Source of the DNA: Halobellus rarus
Lineage (GTDB): Archaea > Halobacteriota > Halobacteria > Halobacteriales > Haloferacaceae
Direction: 5' to 3'
Assembly (NCBI RefSeq): GCF_024494595.1
Contig: NZ_JANHDI010000004.1
Coordinates: forward strand, 281,662-345,661
DNA length: 64,000 bases
Numbering within the stretch: position 1 is the first letter of the stretch; the number at the start of each line of letters is the position of its first letter. Of the stretch, positions 17,788-26,278 are shown in pieces. Below the pieces are notes generated by a model, which saw only the letters and a program-made list of their open reading frames with translations, made no database searches and was not told the origin of the DNA. A program made the translations under genes and the position numbers.

Positions 17788-18303
17788 ATGCGACTCTTCC
17801 GGTCGAGTGAGGTGCTCGGCATCGCGGCCGACGCGCTCGATTTCGCACGGGAGGCCTCCCAGGAGACGCACCCCGACGAGTACATGGGATTCCTCCGCGG
17901 CGAGGACGCCCGCAACTTCGACCTCGACCGATCGGGAACCGTGATCACCGAGGTGATGATCATCCCCGGCACGCGCTCGAATCCGACCAGCGCCACCGTC
18001 GACAACAATATGATCCCGAACGACCGTCGGGCGGTCGGGTCGATCCACTCGCACCCGAACGGCGTCCTCCGTCCCAGCGACGCCGACCTCGACACGTTCG
18101 GACAGGGCGAGGTCCACATCATCCTCGGGCACCCCTACGGACCGACCGACTGGAAGGCGTTCGACCAGAGCGGCGACGTCCGCGATCTGGACGTGCTGGA
18201 CGTCGAGCTCCCCGATCCCGAGGAGTTCTTCGACTTCACCGAAGCTGATCTCGACATCGACTACACAGAGGGACACCGCGAATCCGGAGGGCGGCGACGG
18301 TGA
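17788..18303 (+). CDS. JAMM/MPN+ metalloprotease-like protein
   Basis: A 171-residue MPN-domain protein with the complete JAMM zinc site: Glu in DEYMGFLRG (about residue 33), then [14 protein letters not shown], i.e. His-x-His, Ser and Asp at the right spacing (about residues 89-102). In haloarchaea, JAMM proteins of this type can remove ubiquitin-like SAMP proteins; whether this one does, or has another isopeptidase role, cannot be read here. The acidic tail after residue 140 is dispensable-looking. Its stop overlaps the GTG start of the FAD synthase. Confidence 0.85.
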   Translation: MRLFRSSEVLGIAADALDFAREASQETHPDEYMGFLRGEDARNFDLDRSGTVITEVMIIPGTRSNPTSATVDNNMIPNDRRAVGSIHSHPNGVLRPSDADLDTFGQGEVHIILGHPYGPTDWKAFDQSGDVRDLDVLDVELPDPEEFFDFTEADLDIDYTEGHRESGGRRR

Positions 18304-18758
18304 CCCGCCGGATCGTCGCACAGGGAACCTTCGACATCATCCACCCGGGCCACGTCCACTATCTCTCGGAAGCGGCGTCGATGGGCGACGAACTGCACGT
18401 CATCGTCGCCCGCCGGGAGAACGTCACGCACAAGGAGCCGCCGGTGCTGCCGGACCGGCAGCGTCGGGACGTCATCGACGCGCTCGAAGTCGTGACCGAG
18501 GCCCACCTCGGTCATTCCGAAGACATCTTCGTCCCGATCGAGCGCATCGGCCCCGACGTGATCGTTCTCGGCCACGACCAACACCACGACGCGGACGCCA
18601 TCCGCGAGGCGCTCTCGGGGCGCGGCATCGACTGCGAAGTGGCGCGGGCCTCCGGCAGGGAACCGCGCTACGAGGGCGAACTGCTCTCGACCGGGCGGAT
18701 CGTCGACCGGATCGTCGAAGCGCGGGCGTCCGAGACCGACGACGCCGACGCGGTGTAG
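18300..18758 (+). CDS. ribL: Archaeal FAD synthase (cytidylyltransferase family)
   Basis: Adenylates FMN to FAD. The 152-residue nucleotidyltransferase has the HxGH motif as HPGHVHY (residues 16-22), the [13 protein letters not shown] segment and VLGHDQHHD; it matches archaeal RibL proteins in length and motif spacing. The GTG start at 18300 overlaps the preceding stop (GTGA), so it is coupled to the JAMM gene. Glycerol-3-phosphate cytidylyltransferase is the closest alternative. Confidence 0.85.
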   Translation: MTRRIVAQGTFDIIHPGHVHYLSEAASMGDELHVIVARRENVTHKEPPVLPDRQRRDVIDALEVVTEAHLGHSEDIFVPIERIGPDVIVLGHDQHHDADAIREALSGRGIDCEVARASGREPRYEGELLSTGRIVDRIVEARASETDDADAV

Positions 18759-18942
18759 TTCGAGGTCGCAGCACGTTCGAGGGGCAAATCGACGCGGCCA
18801 CGCAGCCGCCGCTGGACGTCCGGATCTCGGTGAGTCGGGGTGCGGAGAATCAGGCCACAGTGATTCGGGGCGGTGACGTAGATCGCGGTCGCGAAGGAAC
18901 GAGTCGGGGCCGTCAGAGAATCGAGAGGAGAGACGCCGGTCG

Positions 18943-19653
18943 CTATTCGCTGCTCTGCTGTTCGTCCAGCCAGTCCTGATACTCGTCCTGAGAGACCACC
19001 TCGATGGTGAAGTACATCTGCGAGTGGGCGACGCCGCAGTACTCGGTACAGTACCCCTGGTAGGTGCCCTCCTCGTACGGGACGGTCTTGACCGTGTTCA
19101 CCTGACCGGGCATCGCGTCGACCTTGAGCGCCATATCGGGGACGTGGAACCCGTGTATCACGTCCCGCGAGGTGACCTCTATGACGACGGGCCGGTCCTT
19201 CGGGACGACGATTTCGGTCCCGGTGGTGAAGTTACCGTCCTCTGGGTACGACATCTCCCAGCCCCACTGGTAGGCCTCGGCGTGGACGACGACCGGATCG
19301 CCGGCCGCGTCCTCGACCTGCGGCTGAGGCGTGACGTTGTCGTCGGCGAGGACGCCGTAGGAGGCGACGCCGACGAAGAGCAGGATGATCGCCGTGGCGA
19401 TCGTCCAGGTGATCTCCAGCCGACGGTTCTCCTTCGTCGGCGATGGATCGTCGTTGTTTCGGAACGTTACGATCGTGTAAATGAGGATGCCCTCAACGAG
19501 GAGCGTGATCGGGATCGCGATGTACAGCAGTTTATTGTTCAGCCCGTTGATGAGCTCCGCGCTGGCGGACGACTGCGCGGCGACCGGGTCCGCGAAGAGG
19601 CCCGCCACCAGGACCGTGAGCAGTGAAACGAGTGCCAAACGCGTCTTTCGCAT
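18943..19653 (-). CDS. coxB: Cytochrome c oxidase subunit II
   Basis: A 236-residue heme-copper oxidase subunit II. A signal peptide (LALVSLLTVLVAGLFADPVAA) is followed by two transmembrane helices (about 40-62 and 78-100) and a CuA domain outside the membrane. The CuA ligands are intact: His in VIHGFHVPD and Cys-x3-Cys, His and Met in YCTEYCGVAHSQMYF. The ATG at 19653 is preferred to an upstream GTG because a TATA element lies 28 nt before it. It is divergent from the heme O synthase gene that serves the same enzyme. Confidence 0.93.
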   Translation of the reverse strand: MRKTRLALVSLLTVLVAGLFADPVAAQSSASAELINGLNNKLLYIAIPITLLVEGILIYTIVTFRNNDDPSPTKENRRLEITWTIATAIILLFVGVASYGVLADDNVTPQPQVEDAAGDPVVVHAEAYQWGWEMSYPEDGNFTTGTEIVVPKDRPVVIEVTSRDVIHGFHVPDMALKVDAMPGQVNTVKTVPYEEGTYQGYCTEYCGVAHSQMYFTIEVVSQDEYQDWLDEQQSSE

Positions 19654-19676
19654 CGATCTGAGGTTAGGAAGAGTCA

Positions 19677-19685
19677 CGTAAATAG
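19677..19685 (-). promoter_or_regulatory. TATA-like element for coxB
   Basis: Minus-strand CTATTTACG centred about 28 nt upstream of the coxB ATG at 19653. This position excludes the upstream in-frame GTG (19677) as a start. Confidence 0.6.
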
Positions 19686-19811
19686 TTGCTGACTTTCGCT
19701 ACTCGAGCGCCCCGACCAAAGAGGCTGCGGGCCGCGACCACGGCCACGACCCCGGGGTCGAAAGCGGGGCTCCTAAGTACGCTGATTTCTAACGTCGCGT
19801 AGGTGTAACTC

Positions 19812-21218
19812 GTGTCGTCGACCGCAACTCACAACCGGTTTCACGGCCTGCTCGCTGCGACGGCCATCGGCGTCTATCTCCTCCTCTTGGTCGGAGCGAC
19901 GACGGCACTGACCGACGCGGCGGCGTCGTGTGCCGCCTGGCCGGCCTGCGGAGACGGGTGGACGACGCCGACCTCGACCGGCGGGTGGCTCGCCCTCGGA
20001 CACCGTCTCGCGGCGGTCGCCGTCGGCGCTCTCGGTGTCGCGACGCTCTTCGTCGGCGTTCGCGCCGGGATCGAGCGGCGCGTTCTCGGCGCGATGGTGT
20101 TCGCCGGCGTCCTCTACCCGATCCAGGCCGCCCTCGGGGCGTTCGTCGCGATCGGCGGCGCCGACGCGACCCTCTCTGCCGTCCACCTGACGGCCGGGAT
20201 GGGGATCTTCCTCTCGCTTGTCGCCGCCCTCGCGTGGACGCTCGAAACCGAGACGGGCAATCCGGACGAGGAGTCGGTCGACAGCGTCGATCTCGATCCG
20301 CCGCTGGAGACGACGTACGAACCGGACATCCCGAGCAATCGCCGAGAGCGACTCGTCGCCACGGCGAAGGCCTATCTCCGTCTGACCAAACCGCGACTGA
20401 TGTGGCTGCTCTGTCTCGTCGCCGCCGCCGGGATGGCGCTGGCGGCGACGACGACCGGCGGCCTGACGATCGGCGTCGTGCTCGCGACGCTGGGCGGGGG
20501 CGTGCTCTCGATCGGCGCGTCGGGGACGTTCAACCACGTCTTCGAGCGCGACATAGATAGGAGAATGCAGCGGACCAGCGACCGGCCGCTGGCGACCGAC
20601 CTCGTCCCGGTCCGCAACGCGCTCGCGTTCGGCCTGCTCTTGGCCGCCGGGTCGATCGCGCTGTTCGCCTGGGTGAACGCCCTCGCGGCCGTCCTCGGCG
20701 TCGCCGCGATCGTCTTCTACAGCGTCGTCTACACGCTCCTCCTGAAGCCGAACACCGTACAGAACACGGTCATCGGCGGCGCGGCCGGCGCGCTGCCGGC
20801 GCTCATCGGCTGGGTCGCCGTCGCCGGCGAGGTCGGGCTCGGCGGGCTCGCGCTCGCGGCGATCATCTTCCTGTGGACGCCGGCGCACTTCTACAACCTC
20901 GCGCTGGCCTACAAGGACGACTACGAGCGCGGCGGCTTCCCGATGATGCCGGTGGTGCGCGGCGAGACCGAGACGCGAAAGCACGTCCTCTGGTACCTCG
21001 CCGCGACGCTCGTCGCCGCGGGCGCGCTGGCGTCGATGGAGGCGCTGGGGCTGGTGTACGCGCTCACGAGCGTGGTCTTCGGCGGCCTGTTCCTCTACTT
21101 CGCCGTCCGCCTCCACTACGAGCAGACCGAGTCCGCGGCGTTCCGCTCGTTCCACGCCTCGAACGCGTACCTCGGCGCGCTGCTCCTCGCGGTCGTCGTC
21201 GACGCGCTGGTGGTGTGA
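19812..21218 (+). CDS. ctaB: Fused COX15/CtaA-like domain and heme O synthase (CtaB)
   Basis: A 468-residue polytopic membrane protein. Residues 1-145 carry four helices and the His positions of half a COX15/CtaA domain (HNRFHG, LGHRLAAVAVG, AVHLTAGMG) plus a Cys pair in SCAAWPACGDGW. After an acidic linker, residues 175-468 are a complete protoheme IX farnesyltransferase with NHVFERDIDRRM (first Asp-rich motif) and YKDDYERGGFPMMP (second motif). It makes heme O, and perhaps assists its conversion to heme A, for the oxidase whose subunit II is divergent next door. The start is GTG at 19812. The following membrane-protein gene begins 2 bp later. Confidence 0.92.
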   Translation: MSSTATHNRFHGLLAATAIGVYLLLLVGATTALTDAAASCAAWPACGDGWTTPTSTGGWLALGHRLAAVAVGALGVATLFVGVRAGIERRVLGAMVFAGVLYPIQAALGAFVAIGGADATLSAVHLTAGMGIFLSLVAALAWTLETETGNPDEESVDSVDLDPPLETTYEPDIPSNRRERLVATAKAYLRLTKPRLMWLLCLVAAAGMALAATTTGGLTIGVVLATLGGGVLSIGASGTFNHVFERDIDRRMQRTSDRPLATDLVPVRNALAFGLLLAAGSIALFAWVNALAAVLGVAAIVFYSVVYTLLLKPNTVQNTVIGGAAGALPALIGWVAVAGEVGLGGLALAAIIFLWTPAHFYNLALAYKDDYERGGFPMMPVVRGETETRKHVLWYLAATLVAAGALASMEALGLVYALTSVVFGGLFLYFAVRLHYEQTESAAFRSFHASNAYLGALLLAVVVDALVV

Positions 21219-21220
21219 CG

Positions 21221-21904
21221 ATGTCCGTCACGAGAACCGCGTCGCGGCTGGGAGCGCGGGACCTCCTCTACGGTGCGCTCGTCGGCAACACCCTCGGCGC
21301 GCTCGCACTCGCGTACCTGCTGCTCGCGGGAATCTCGATCACGCAACCGCGCTACGCGTTTTACGGCCTCCTCTGGGTCTTCGTCGGCGTGCTCGTGCTG
21401 TGGAAGACGAAGCCGGCGCCGGCGGACGATTCCACGCGGCGACGCGCGGCCGCGGTCGCCCTCGTCTACTTCGTCGCGCTCGCGGTCGCCGGCGGCGTCG
21501 TCGTCACCGCGATGCGCCCCGGCGCGGGCGAGTTCGGGGTCCGCCTGGCGACGCTCGCACCCGGGTGGGGACCCGCGCCGGTCTTCTCGTCGCCGTGGGC
21601 CGCGCTCGTCCTGATGCCCGCTCGCGTGGTCGGCTACGCCGCGCTCGCGTACCTCGTGTACGCCACCGTGATCGACGCGTCGGGCGCGGCCGTCTCGGGC
21701 GTCGTCGGACTCCTCTCCTGTGTCTCCTGCTCGTGGCCGATCCTCGCGTCGTTGCTGTCGGGAGTCGCCGGCGGCGGCTCGGTGCTCGTCGCGGCGACGT
21801 TCGACTTCTCCTACGACATCTCGACGGCCGTGTTTCTCCTCACCGTCGCGCTGCTGTACTGGCGGCCGTTCGTCGGCAGCCGCCTCGTCGGTCCGAAAGA
21901 ATAA
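21221..21904 (+). CDS. Multi-spanning membrane protein of the cytochrome oxidase cluster
   Basis: A 227-residue protein with six or seven hydrophobic segments. A striking LLSCVSCSWPILASLLSG segment in the second half holds a C-x2-C inside or next to a helix and could bind metal or heme or form a disulfide. It starts 2 bp after the ctaB stop, so it is part of that operon and probably serves oxidase assembly or heme handling. That role is inferred from position; I do not recognise a characterised family. Confidence 0.75.
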   Translation: MSVTRTASRLGARDLLYGALVGNTLGALALAYLLLAGISITQPRYAFYGLLWVFVGVLVLWKTKPAPADDSTRRRAAAVALVYFVALAVAGGVVVTAMRPGAGEFGVRLATLAPGWGPAPVFSSPWAALVLMPARVVGYAALAYLVYATVIDASGAAVSGVVGLLSCVSCSWPILASLLSGVAGGGSVLVAATFDFSYDISTAVFLLTVALLYWRPFVGSRLVGPKE

Positions 21905-21928
21905 CGGCCGCAGAACCGCGACGGCCGC

Positions 21929-22135
21929 TCAGGCGAACCCGACGGGCTCGGGTCGATCCGCGTTCTCCGGAGCGTCCGGACGGTGCTCCTCGGTCGGTTC
22001 CTCCTGCGCTGGTAGCTCGGGGTCGTCCGCTCGACCGCCCGACCCGTCGTCGGCTCTCTCGTCGTCCGCTCCGCGCGCGCCAGTCTCGTGTTCCAACTCC
22101 GCCAGCGCCTCGCGCCGCTGGGCGTGGTAACACAT
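21929..22135 (-). CDS. Small acidic protein of unknown function (MCYH start)
   Basis: A 68-residue hydrophilic protein, MCYHAQRREALAELEHETG followed by a Glu/Asp/Pro-rich tail. No membrane segment is present. The ATG at 22135 is supported by a TATA-like element 30 nt upstream, which gives a leaderless transcript; a longer in-frame reading would run through that promoter. The only Cys and a His stand next to each other at residues 2-4. Function unknown. Confidence 0.5.
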   Translation of the reverse strand: MCYHAQRREALAELEHETGARGADDERADDGSGGRADDPELPAQEEPTEEHRPDAPENADRPEPVGFA

Positions 22136-22160
22136 ACCAATATAAGTGTTAACAGTCAGA

Positions 22161-22170
22161 GAATAAAAAG
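22161..22170 (-). promoter_or_regulatory. TATA-like element for the MCYH small protein gene
   Basis: Minus-strand CTTTTTATTC centred about 30 nt before the ATG at 22135. It is one of the most AT-rich spots in the area. Confidence 0.55.
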
Positions 22171-22245
22171 CTACCTCCGGCGCGACTCGATCGCCGGCGA
22201 CGCGCACAACGCGCTTATTCGACCGCGGATGCAAATGCGAAGGCG

Positions 22246-22476
22246 ATGTCAACCATCGAAATCGAGTACTGCGTCCCCTGCGGCTTTCTGGACCGCGCCG
22301 AGGAGATCCAGCACGCGCTGCTCGAACAGTTCGGCGACCGCCTGGACCGCGTCGCGCTGGTGACCGGCGATCACGGCGTCCTCACGGTCGCCGTCGACGG
22401 CGACGTCGTCTGGGACAAATCCGAGGACGACTACGACGTCGACGCGATCACGCGGCGCGTCCGAGAGGGTATCTGA
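22246..22476 (+). CDS. Rdx family (SelT/SelW/SelH-like) protein
   Basis: A 76-residue thioredoxin-fold protein. It starts STIEIEYCVPCGFLDRAEEI, with the CxxC at the place where selenoprotein W has Cys-x-x-Sec, followed by the TGDHGVLTVAVDGDVVWDK strand pattern. A redox role using the CVPC pair is likely; the partner is unknown. It is monocistronic, between divergent and convergent neighbours. Confidence 0.85.
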   Translation: MSTIEIEYCVPCGFLDRAEEIQHALLEQFGDRLDRVALVTGDHGVLTVAVDGDVVWDKSEDDYDVDAITRRVREGI

Positions 22477-22536
22477 GAGGTTGTCGTCCCGTGCTGGTGA
22501 TCGCGGCGGCGAGACCACAGCGGCGCGAAAAGCGCG

Positions 22537-23565
22537 TCAGTTCGGATGGCCCCAGCGACGGCCCTCCTCGTCGTAGCGGGCCTCGAAGATCCGGTCCCAC
22601 TGAGAATCGGAGAGGTCCACGTCGGCCGCGTCGAGGTTCTCGTCGAGTTGCTCGACCGTCCGCGCGCCGACGATGGGGACGACCGTCGCGTCGGGGTAGT
22701 CCATCAGCCACCGCAGCGCGACCTGCGCGGGCGAGGCGTCCTCCTCCGCGGCGACGTCCCTGACCGCGTCGAGGACGTGCCAGCCGCGCTCGGAGAGGTA
22801 ATACTCGTCGAACTGGTCGTCCATCGACCCTCGGGAGCCGTCGGGCGCGATCACCTGCGTCGGGTCGTCCGGATCGGCGCGCTCGTACTTGCCCGTGAGG
22901 AAGCCGCCGGCCAGCGGCGAGTAGGGACAGACCGCCAGGTCCTGATCGCCGCAGACGTCCAGGTACTCGCTCACGTCCTCGTAGTAGCCGGCGTGGAACA
23001 GCGGCTGGGTGACCTCGAAGCGCTCCCAGTCGTGGACGTCGGACGTCCACAGCGCCTTCGTGAGCTGCCAGGCCGCCATCGTCGACGCGCCGAGGTAGTT
23101 CACTTTCCCCTCCTCGACGAGGCGATCGAGCGTCGCGAGCGTCTCCTCGATCGGCGTCTCCTCGTCCCAGCGGTGGATGTAGTAGAGGTCGAGGTAGTCG
23201 GTGCCGAGGCGGTCGAGCGTGCCCTCGATCTGGTTCCGGATGTGCGTGCGAGAGAGGCCGGAACCGTTCGGGTTGTCGGGGTCGAAGCCGAAGTACACCT
23301 TCGAGGCGAGGACGACGTCCGAGCGGTCGTAGTCGGCGAGCCAGTCGCCGATCCACGACTCGCTGCGCCCGTTCGGATCGCCGTAGACGTTCGCGGTGTC
23401 GATGAAGTTCCCGCCGCGGTCGACGAACGCGTCGAGCAGTTCGTGGGCTTCGCCCTTCGTCGTCTCGACGACGCCGTCGGTCTCGCGACCGAAGCGCCAC
23501 GTGCCGAAGCAGAGTTCGGAGACCTTCGTGCCGGTCGAGCCGAGTCGTCGGTAGTCGAGGCTCAT
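22537..23565 (-). CDS. Aldo/keto reductase
   Basis: A 342-residue NADPH-dependent oxidoreductase of the AKR superfamily. The catalytic tetrad is visible: Asp and Tyr in FIDTANVYGDPNGRSE, Lys in VVLASKVYFG and His in DLYYIHRWD. The C-terminal VPIVGARTVEQLDENL binds the cofactor. Start MSLDYRRLGSTG is at the normal family N-terminus; the longer upstream frame is spurious. The substrate is unknown. Confidence 0.9.
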   Translation of the reverse strand: MSLDYRRLGSTGTKVSELCFGTWRFGRETDGVVETTKGEAHELLDAFVDRGGNFIDTANVYGDPNGRSESWIGDWLADYDRSDVVLASKVYFGFDPDNPNGSGLSRTHIRNQIEGTLDRLGTDYLDLYYIHRWDEETPIEETLATLDRLVEEGKVNYLGASTMAAWQLTKALWTSDVHDWERFEVTQPLFHAGYYEDVSEYLDVCGDQDLAVCPYSPLAGGFLTGKYERADPDDPTQVIAPDGSRGSMDDQFDEYYLSERGWHVLDAVRDVAAEEDASPAQVALRWLMDYPDATVVPIVGARTVEQLDENLDAADVDLSDSQWDRIFEARYDEEGRRWGHPN

Positions 23566-23753
23566 ACCGGAGAGAGACGCGGCGGGTGCAAAAGCGTGGG
23601 TGGCCGGCGGGCGAATCCTCCAACGATGTCCTCGACCGGTTGCTCGGCGACACCGCCGAGAGCGACTTCGACGACGGGTTCGGGAGCCCCGCCGACGGAC
23701 AGGCCGAGTGGATCCGGGAGAACCGCGCCGGACAACCCCGGAATCGGCTCCGC

Positions 23754-24155
23754 CTACTCGACCGGCTCGAACCGGAAGCCGTCCCACTCCTGGCTCTCGG
23801 CCTCGCGGATGCCCGCGTCGGGATCGCGGAGTTCCTCGCAGTAGACCGGCCGAACCTCGTCGCCGATCTCGACGCCGTCGGTCGTCACCTGGCCGATCGC
23901 GCGCACGGGTTCGCCGTCGACGTCGAACTCGACGATTGCGACGGTGTTCGGCTGTCGGACGCCCGGCGGCGTCGCGGTCGACGTCGTCCAGGTGACCACC
24001 TCCGCGACGTGGTCGCTCAGGTCGACGGTGCCCGTCGGCTCCTGCCCGCCGGGACCGAGCGGGTGGCCCGGGTACGTGATGCTGCCGTCGGGGTAGCGGT
24101 ACGCCTCCATCTCGTGTCCGTCCGTCGCGTCGTGTGCGGTGGATTCGTCGCTCAT
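23754..24155 (-). CDS. DUF35 OB-fold protein lacking the zinc ribbon
   Basis: A 133-residue partner of the adjacent thiolase. The OB-fold core is recognisable (AEVVTWTTSTATPP, TVAIVEFDVDGEPVRAIGQV, IGDEVRPVYCE). In typical DUF35 proteins a four-Cys rubredoxin-like ribbon precedes the OB fold; here that stretch reads AYRYPDGSITYPGHPLGPGG with no Cys. DUF35 proteins bridge thiolase and partner enzymes in acyl-CoA condensation complexes. Its ATG overlaps the thiolase stop by four bases (ATGA), so it is the second gene of the operon. Confidence 0.8.
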   Translation of the reverse strand: MSDESTAHDATDGHEMEAYRYPDGSITYPGHPLGPGGQEPTGTVDLSDHVAEVVTWTTSTATPPGVRQPNTVAIVEFDVDGEPVRAIGQVTTDGVEIGDEVRPVYCEELRDPDAGIREAESQEWDGFRFEPVE

Positions 24156-25306
24156 AGCTGACCCTCCAGGATCGTCGTCGTCACGCAGTTTCCGAACCCG
24201 CCGACGTTGCAGGCGAGCGCCGTCTCGGCGTCGACCTGGCGCGGGCCGGCGTCGCCGACGACCTGTTTGTAGCTCTCGTACACCTGTGCCACGCCGGAGG
24301 CCCCGAGGGGGTGTCCCTTCGACTTGAGTCCCCCTGACGTGTTGATCGGCAGTTCGCCGTCGCGGTCGGTGACGCCCTCCTCGACGGCCTTCCAGCCCTC
24401 GCCCTTCTCGAAGAAGCCGAGGTCCTCCGACTGGAGGAACTCCAGGATCGTGAACATATCGTGGAGTTCCGCGACGTCGACGTCCTCGGGCCCGATGTCG
24501 GCCATCTCGTAGGCCTGCTCCGAGGAGTTGACGACGCCGCCCATCGTCGTCGGGTCCGCGCGCTCGTGGACGACGTGGGTGTCGGTCGCGCCACCGATGC
24601 CGGAGATCACCGCGTACTCGTCGGTGTACTCGCGGGCGACCGACTCCGGACAGAGCAGCAGCGCCGCCGACCCGTCGGTGATCGGACAGAAGTCGTAGAG
24701 CCTGAGGGGGTCGGCCACGATCGGCGACTCCAGGACGGTGTCGAGGTCGACCTCCTTCTGAAACTGGGCGTGCGGGTTGTCGACGCCGTTTCTGTGGTTC
24801 TTGACTGCGACTTTCCCCAGCGATTCGCGCGGGGCGTCGTATTTATCGAGATAGTGACGTGCGGTGAGCCCCGCGAACGACGGGAGGGTGAGCCCGTGTT
24901 TGTACTCCACCGGGTGCGTCAGCGAGGCGATGACGTCTGTCGCCTCCGCGGTCGTCCGGTGGGTCATCTTCTCGCCGCCGACCAGAAGCGTCATCTCCGA
25001 GGCCCCCGAGGCGATCGACTGCCAGGCGGCGTACACGCCCGCGCCGCCCGACGAGGACGTCTGGTCGATCCGGGCGGTGTAGGCGGGGACCGCCGAGAGG
25101 TCGTGAGCGAGGGCGTTCGGGACGCCGGTCTGGCCCTCGAACTCGCCGCTGGCCATATTCGAGACGTACAGGTGTTCGACCGCGTCGGGCGAGACGCCAG
25201 CGTCGTCGAGGCAGGCGATTCCGGCCTCCGCGAGCAGGTCGCGGATCCACTCCTCGCGCTGCCCGAACTGGGTCATCGACGCGCCGATGATCGCTACGCG
25301 CTCCAT
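24152..25306 (-). CDS. Thiolase family protein (SCP-x type) with substituted nucleophile
   Basis: A 384-residue thiolase-fold protein (RVAIIGASMTQFG start; STSGGLKSKGHPLGASG with the catalytic His near 332; ACNVGGFGN near 366). Where thiolases have the acyl-accepting Cys in a CASG motif, this protein reads DQTSSSGGAG, placing Ser at residue 84. The nucleophile is therefore apparently absent. It may be a non-canonical enzyme, or a structural or acyl-CoA-binding partner of the DUF35 protein encoded downstream. The start at MERVAII is the usual family N-terminus; an ATG three codons upstream is possible. Confidence 0.85.
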   Translation of the reverse strand: MERVAIIGASMTQFGQREEWIRDLLAEAGIACLDDAGVSPDAVEHLYVSNMASGEFEGQTGVPNALAHDLSAVPAYTARIDQTSSSGGAGVYAAWQSIASGASEMTLLVGGEKMTHRTTAEATDVIASLTHPVEYKHGLTLPSFAGLTARHYLDKYDAPRESLGKVAVKNHRNGVDNPHAQFQKEVDLDTVLESPIVADPLRLYDFCPITDGSAALLLCPESVAREYTDEYAVISGIGGATDTHVVHERADPTTMGGVVNSSEQAYEMADIGPEDVDVAELHDMFTILEFLQSEDLGFFEKGEGWKAVEEGVTDRDGELPINTSGGLKSKGHPLGASGVAQVYESYKQVVGDAGPRQVDAETALACNVGGFGNCVTTTILEGQL

Positions 25307-25433
25307 AGTCGACAACGAGAGGGCGGTGGCTTACCGGTTTCCCTTTTCAGAGACGGGCGGCACTGGGTGGTCGATGGAAGCTTCGTCGCCCCTTCTCGAA
25401 GCGCTTACACGTTCCCCGCATCGAGGACTCGAT

Positions 25434-25856
25434 ATGAACGTGGATGCCGATTCCGTCGCTCCGAGGTTGGGTGCGATCGCCTGTCTGCTACTCGCGGGGG
25501 TCGTGTTCGCGCCGGCGCTGCTGATCTCCGTGCCCGGCGCGGGCGTCGCCGACTACTACGCCGCCGGGCCGATCGGGGTCTCGATCGTCGGCGTGCTCGC
25601 CCTGCTCGACGTCGTCGTCTTCCTCGCGGCCGCACAGGAGCGGTCCGACCCCGTGACGCTCGCCGGCGTCGCCCTCGTGTCCGCACTGGCGATGGTCCTG
25701 TTTTCGCTCCTGTGGGCGCTGTCGCTCGATCAGACGCTGCTCTTCAGCTTCCCCGCGGAGTACGCCTGGATCGAGAACCACCGCTGGATCGTCGTCACCG
25801 GATCGGCAGTCGTCGCGATCGCGGCGGGGAGTTTCGCGAGAGCGCGGCTGACCTAG
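25434..25856 (+). CDS. Four-helix membrane protein, haloarchaeal, unknown function
   Basis: A 140-residue protein with four hydrophobic segments (about 9-30, 40-62, 72-94 and 113-132) and short polar loops. The start MNVDADSVAP is preferred, because the upstream 49 in-frame codons are non-hydrophobic and overlap the thiolase promoter region. I recognise no characterised domain. The gene ends about 110 bp before the SRP RNA. Confidence 0.65.
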   Translation: MNVDADSVAPRLGAIACLLLAGVVFAPALLISVPGAGVADYYAAGPIGVSIVGVLALLDVVVFLAAAQERSDPVTLAGVALVSALAMVLFSLLWALSLDQTLLFSFPAEYAWIENHRWIVVTGSAVVAIAAGSFARARLT

Positions 25857-25933
25857 CGCCGCGAGAGTCGCGAAAGTCCGGTCTTCGGCCCCACGACCCG
25901 AACGGTGTCCGGCGATCGTGGGGGTCTGTGAGT

Positions 25934-25950
25934 CGAAAGCCCCTTATGTG
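25934..25950 (+). promoter_or_regulatory. BRE/TATA-like promoter of the 7S RNA gene
   Basis: CGAAAGCCCCTTATGTG: a purine-rich BRE-like segment followed by a TTATGT element centred about 24 nt before the predicted RNA 5' end. The same arrangement is expected for a strong stable-RNA promoter. Confidence 0.6.
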
Positions 25951-25967
25951 GCCCCGGTGTACCTGTT

Positions 25968-26278
25968 GATGGACTAGGTCGGGCAGCTAGGCCCTGCTCT
26001 CCACCCGCATCTTTGGCCTTCAGCGGGGACCGAACCCGGGTGCGTCCGGTCAGACCGGCGCGGGCCTCGGAAGCCAACGTAGAAACCTCGTCCTTCGGGG
26101 ACGGCGGTTCACCGACGCCGGCCGCAGGGTCGGACAGAGGTGCTTCGTCGCCGGCAACCCGTCAGGCGCGGAAGCGAGCAGCGGACCAGCGAACGTTCGT
26201 CGCTCGGAGGATCGCGGGGTGGAGGAGGCGACCGAGATTCCCCGTGCCGGAACGTCGGGCAATCCCGCTGTCCACCAT
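25968..26278 (+). ncRNA. ffs: Signal recognition particle RNA (7S RNA)
   Basis: Archaeal SRP RNA, the scaffold for SRP19 and SRP54 in co-translational targeting. The strongest evidence is the helix 8 motif at about 26158-26185: GTCAGG, GGAA and GCAGC in the order and spacing of the universal SRP54-binding loop. The 5' and 3' ends can pair (TGGAC at 25970-25974 with GTCCA at 26270-26274) to form the helix 1 closure found in archaea. The length of about 305 nt fits. No sensible protein-coding frame covers it. Exact ends are estimates. Confidence 0.88.
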
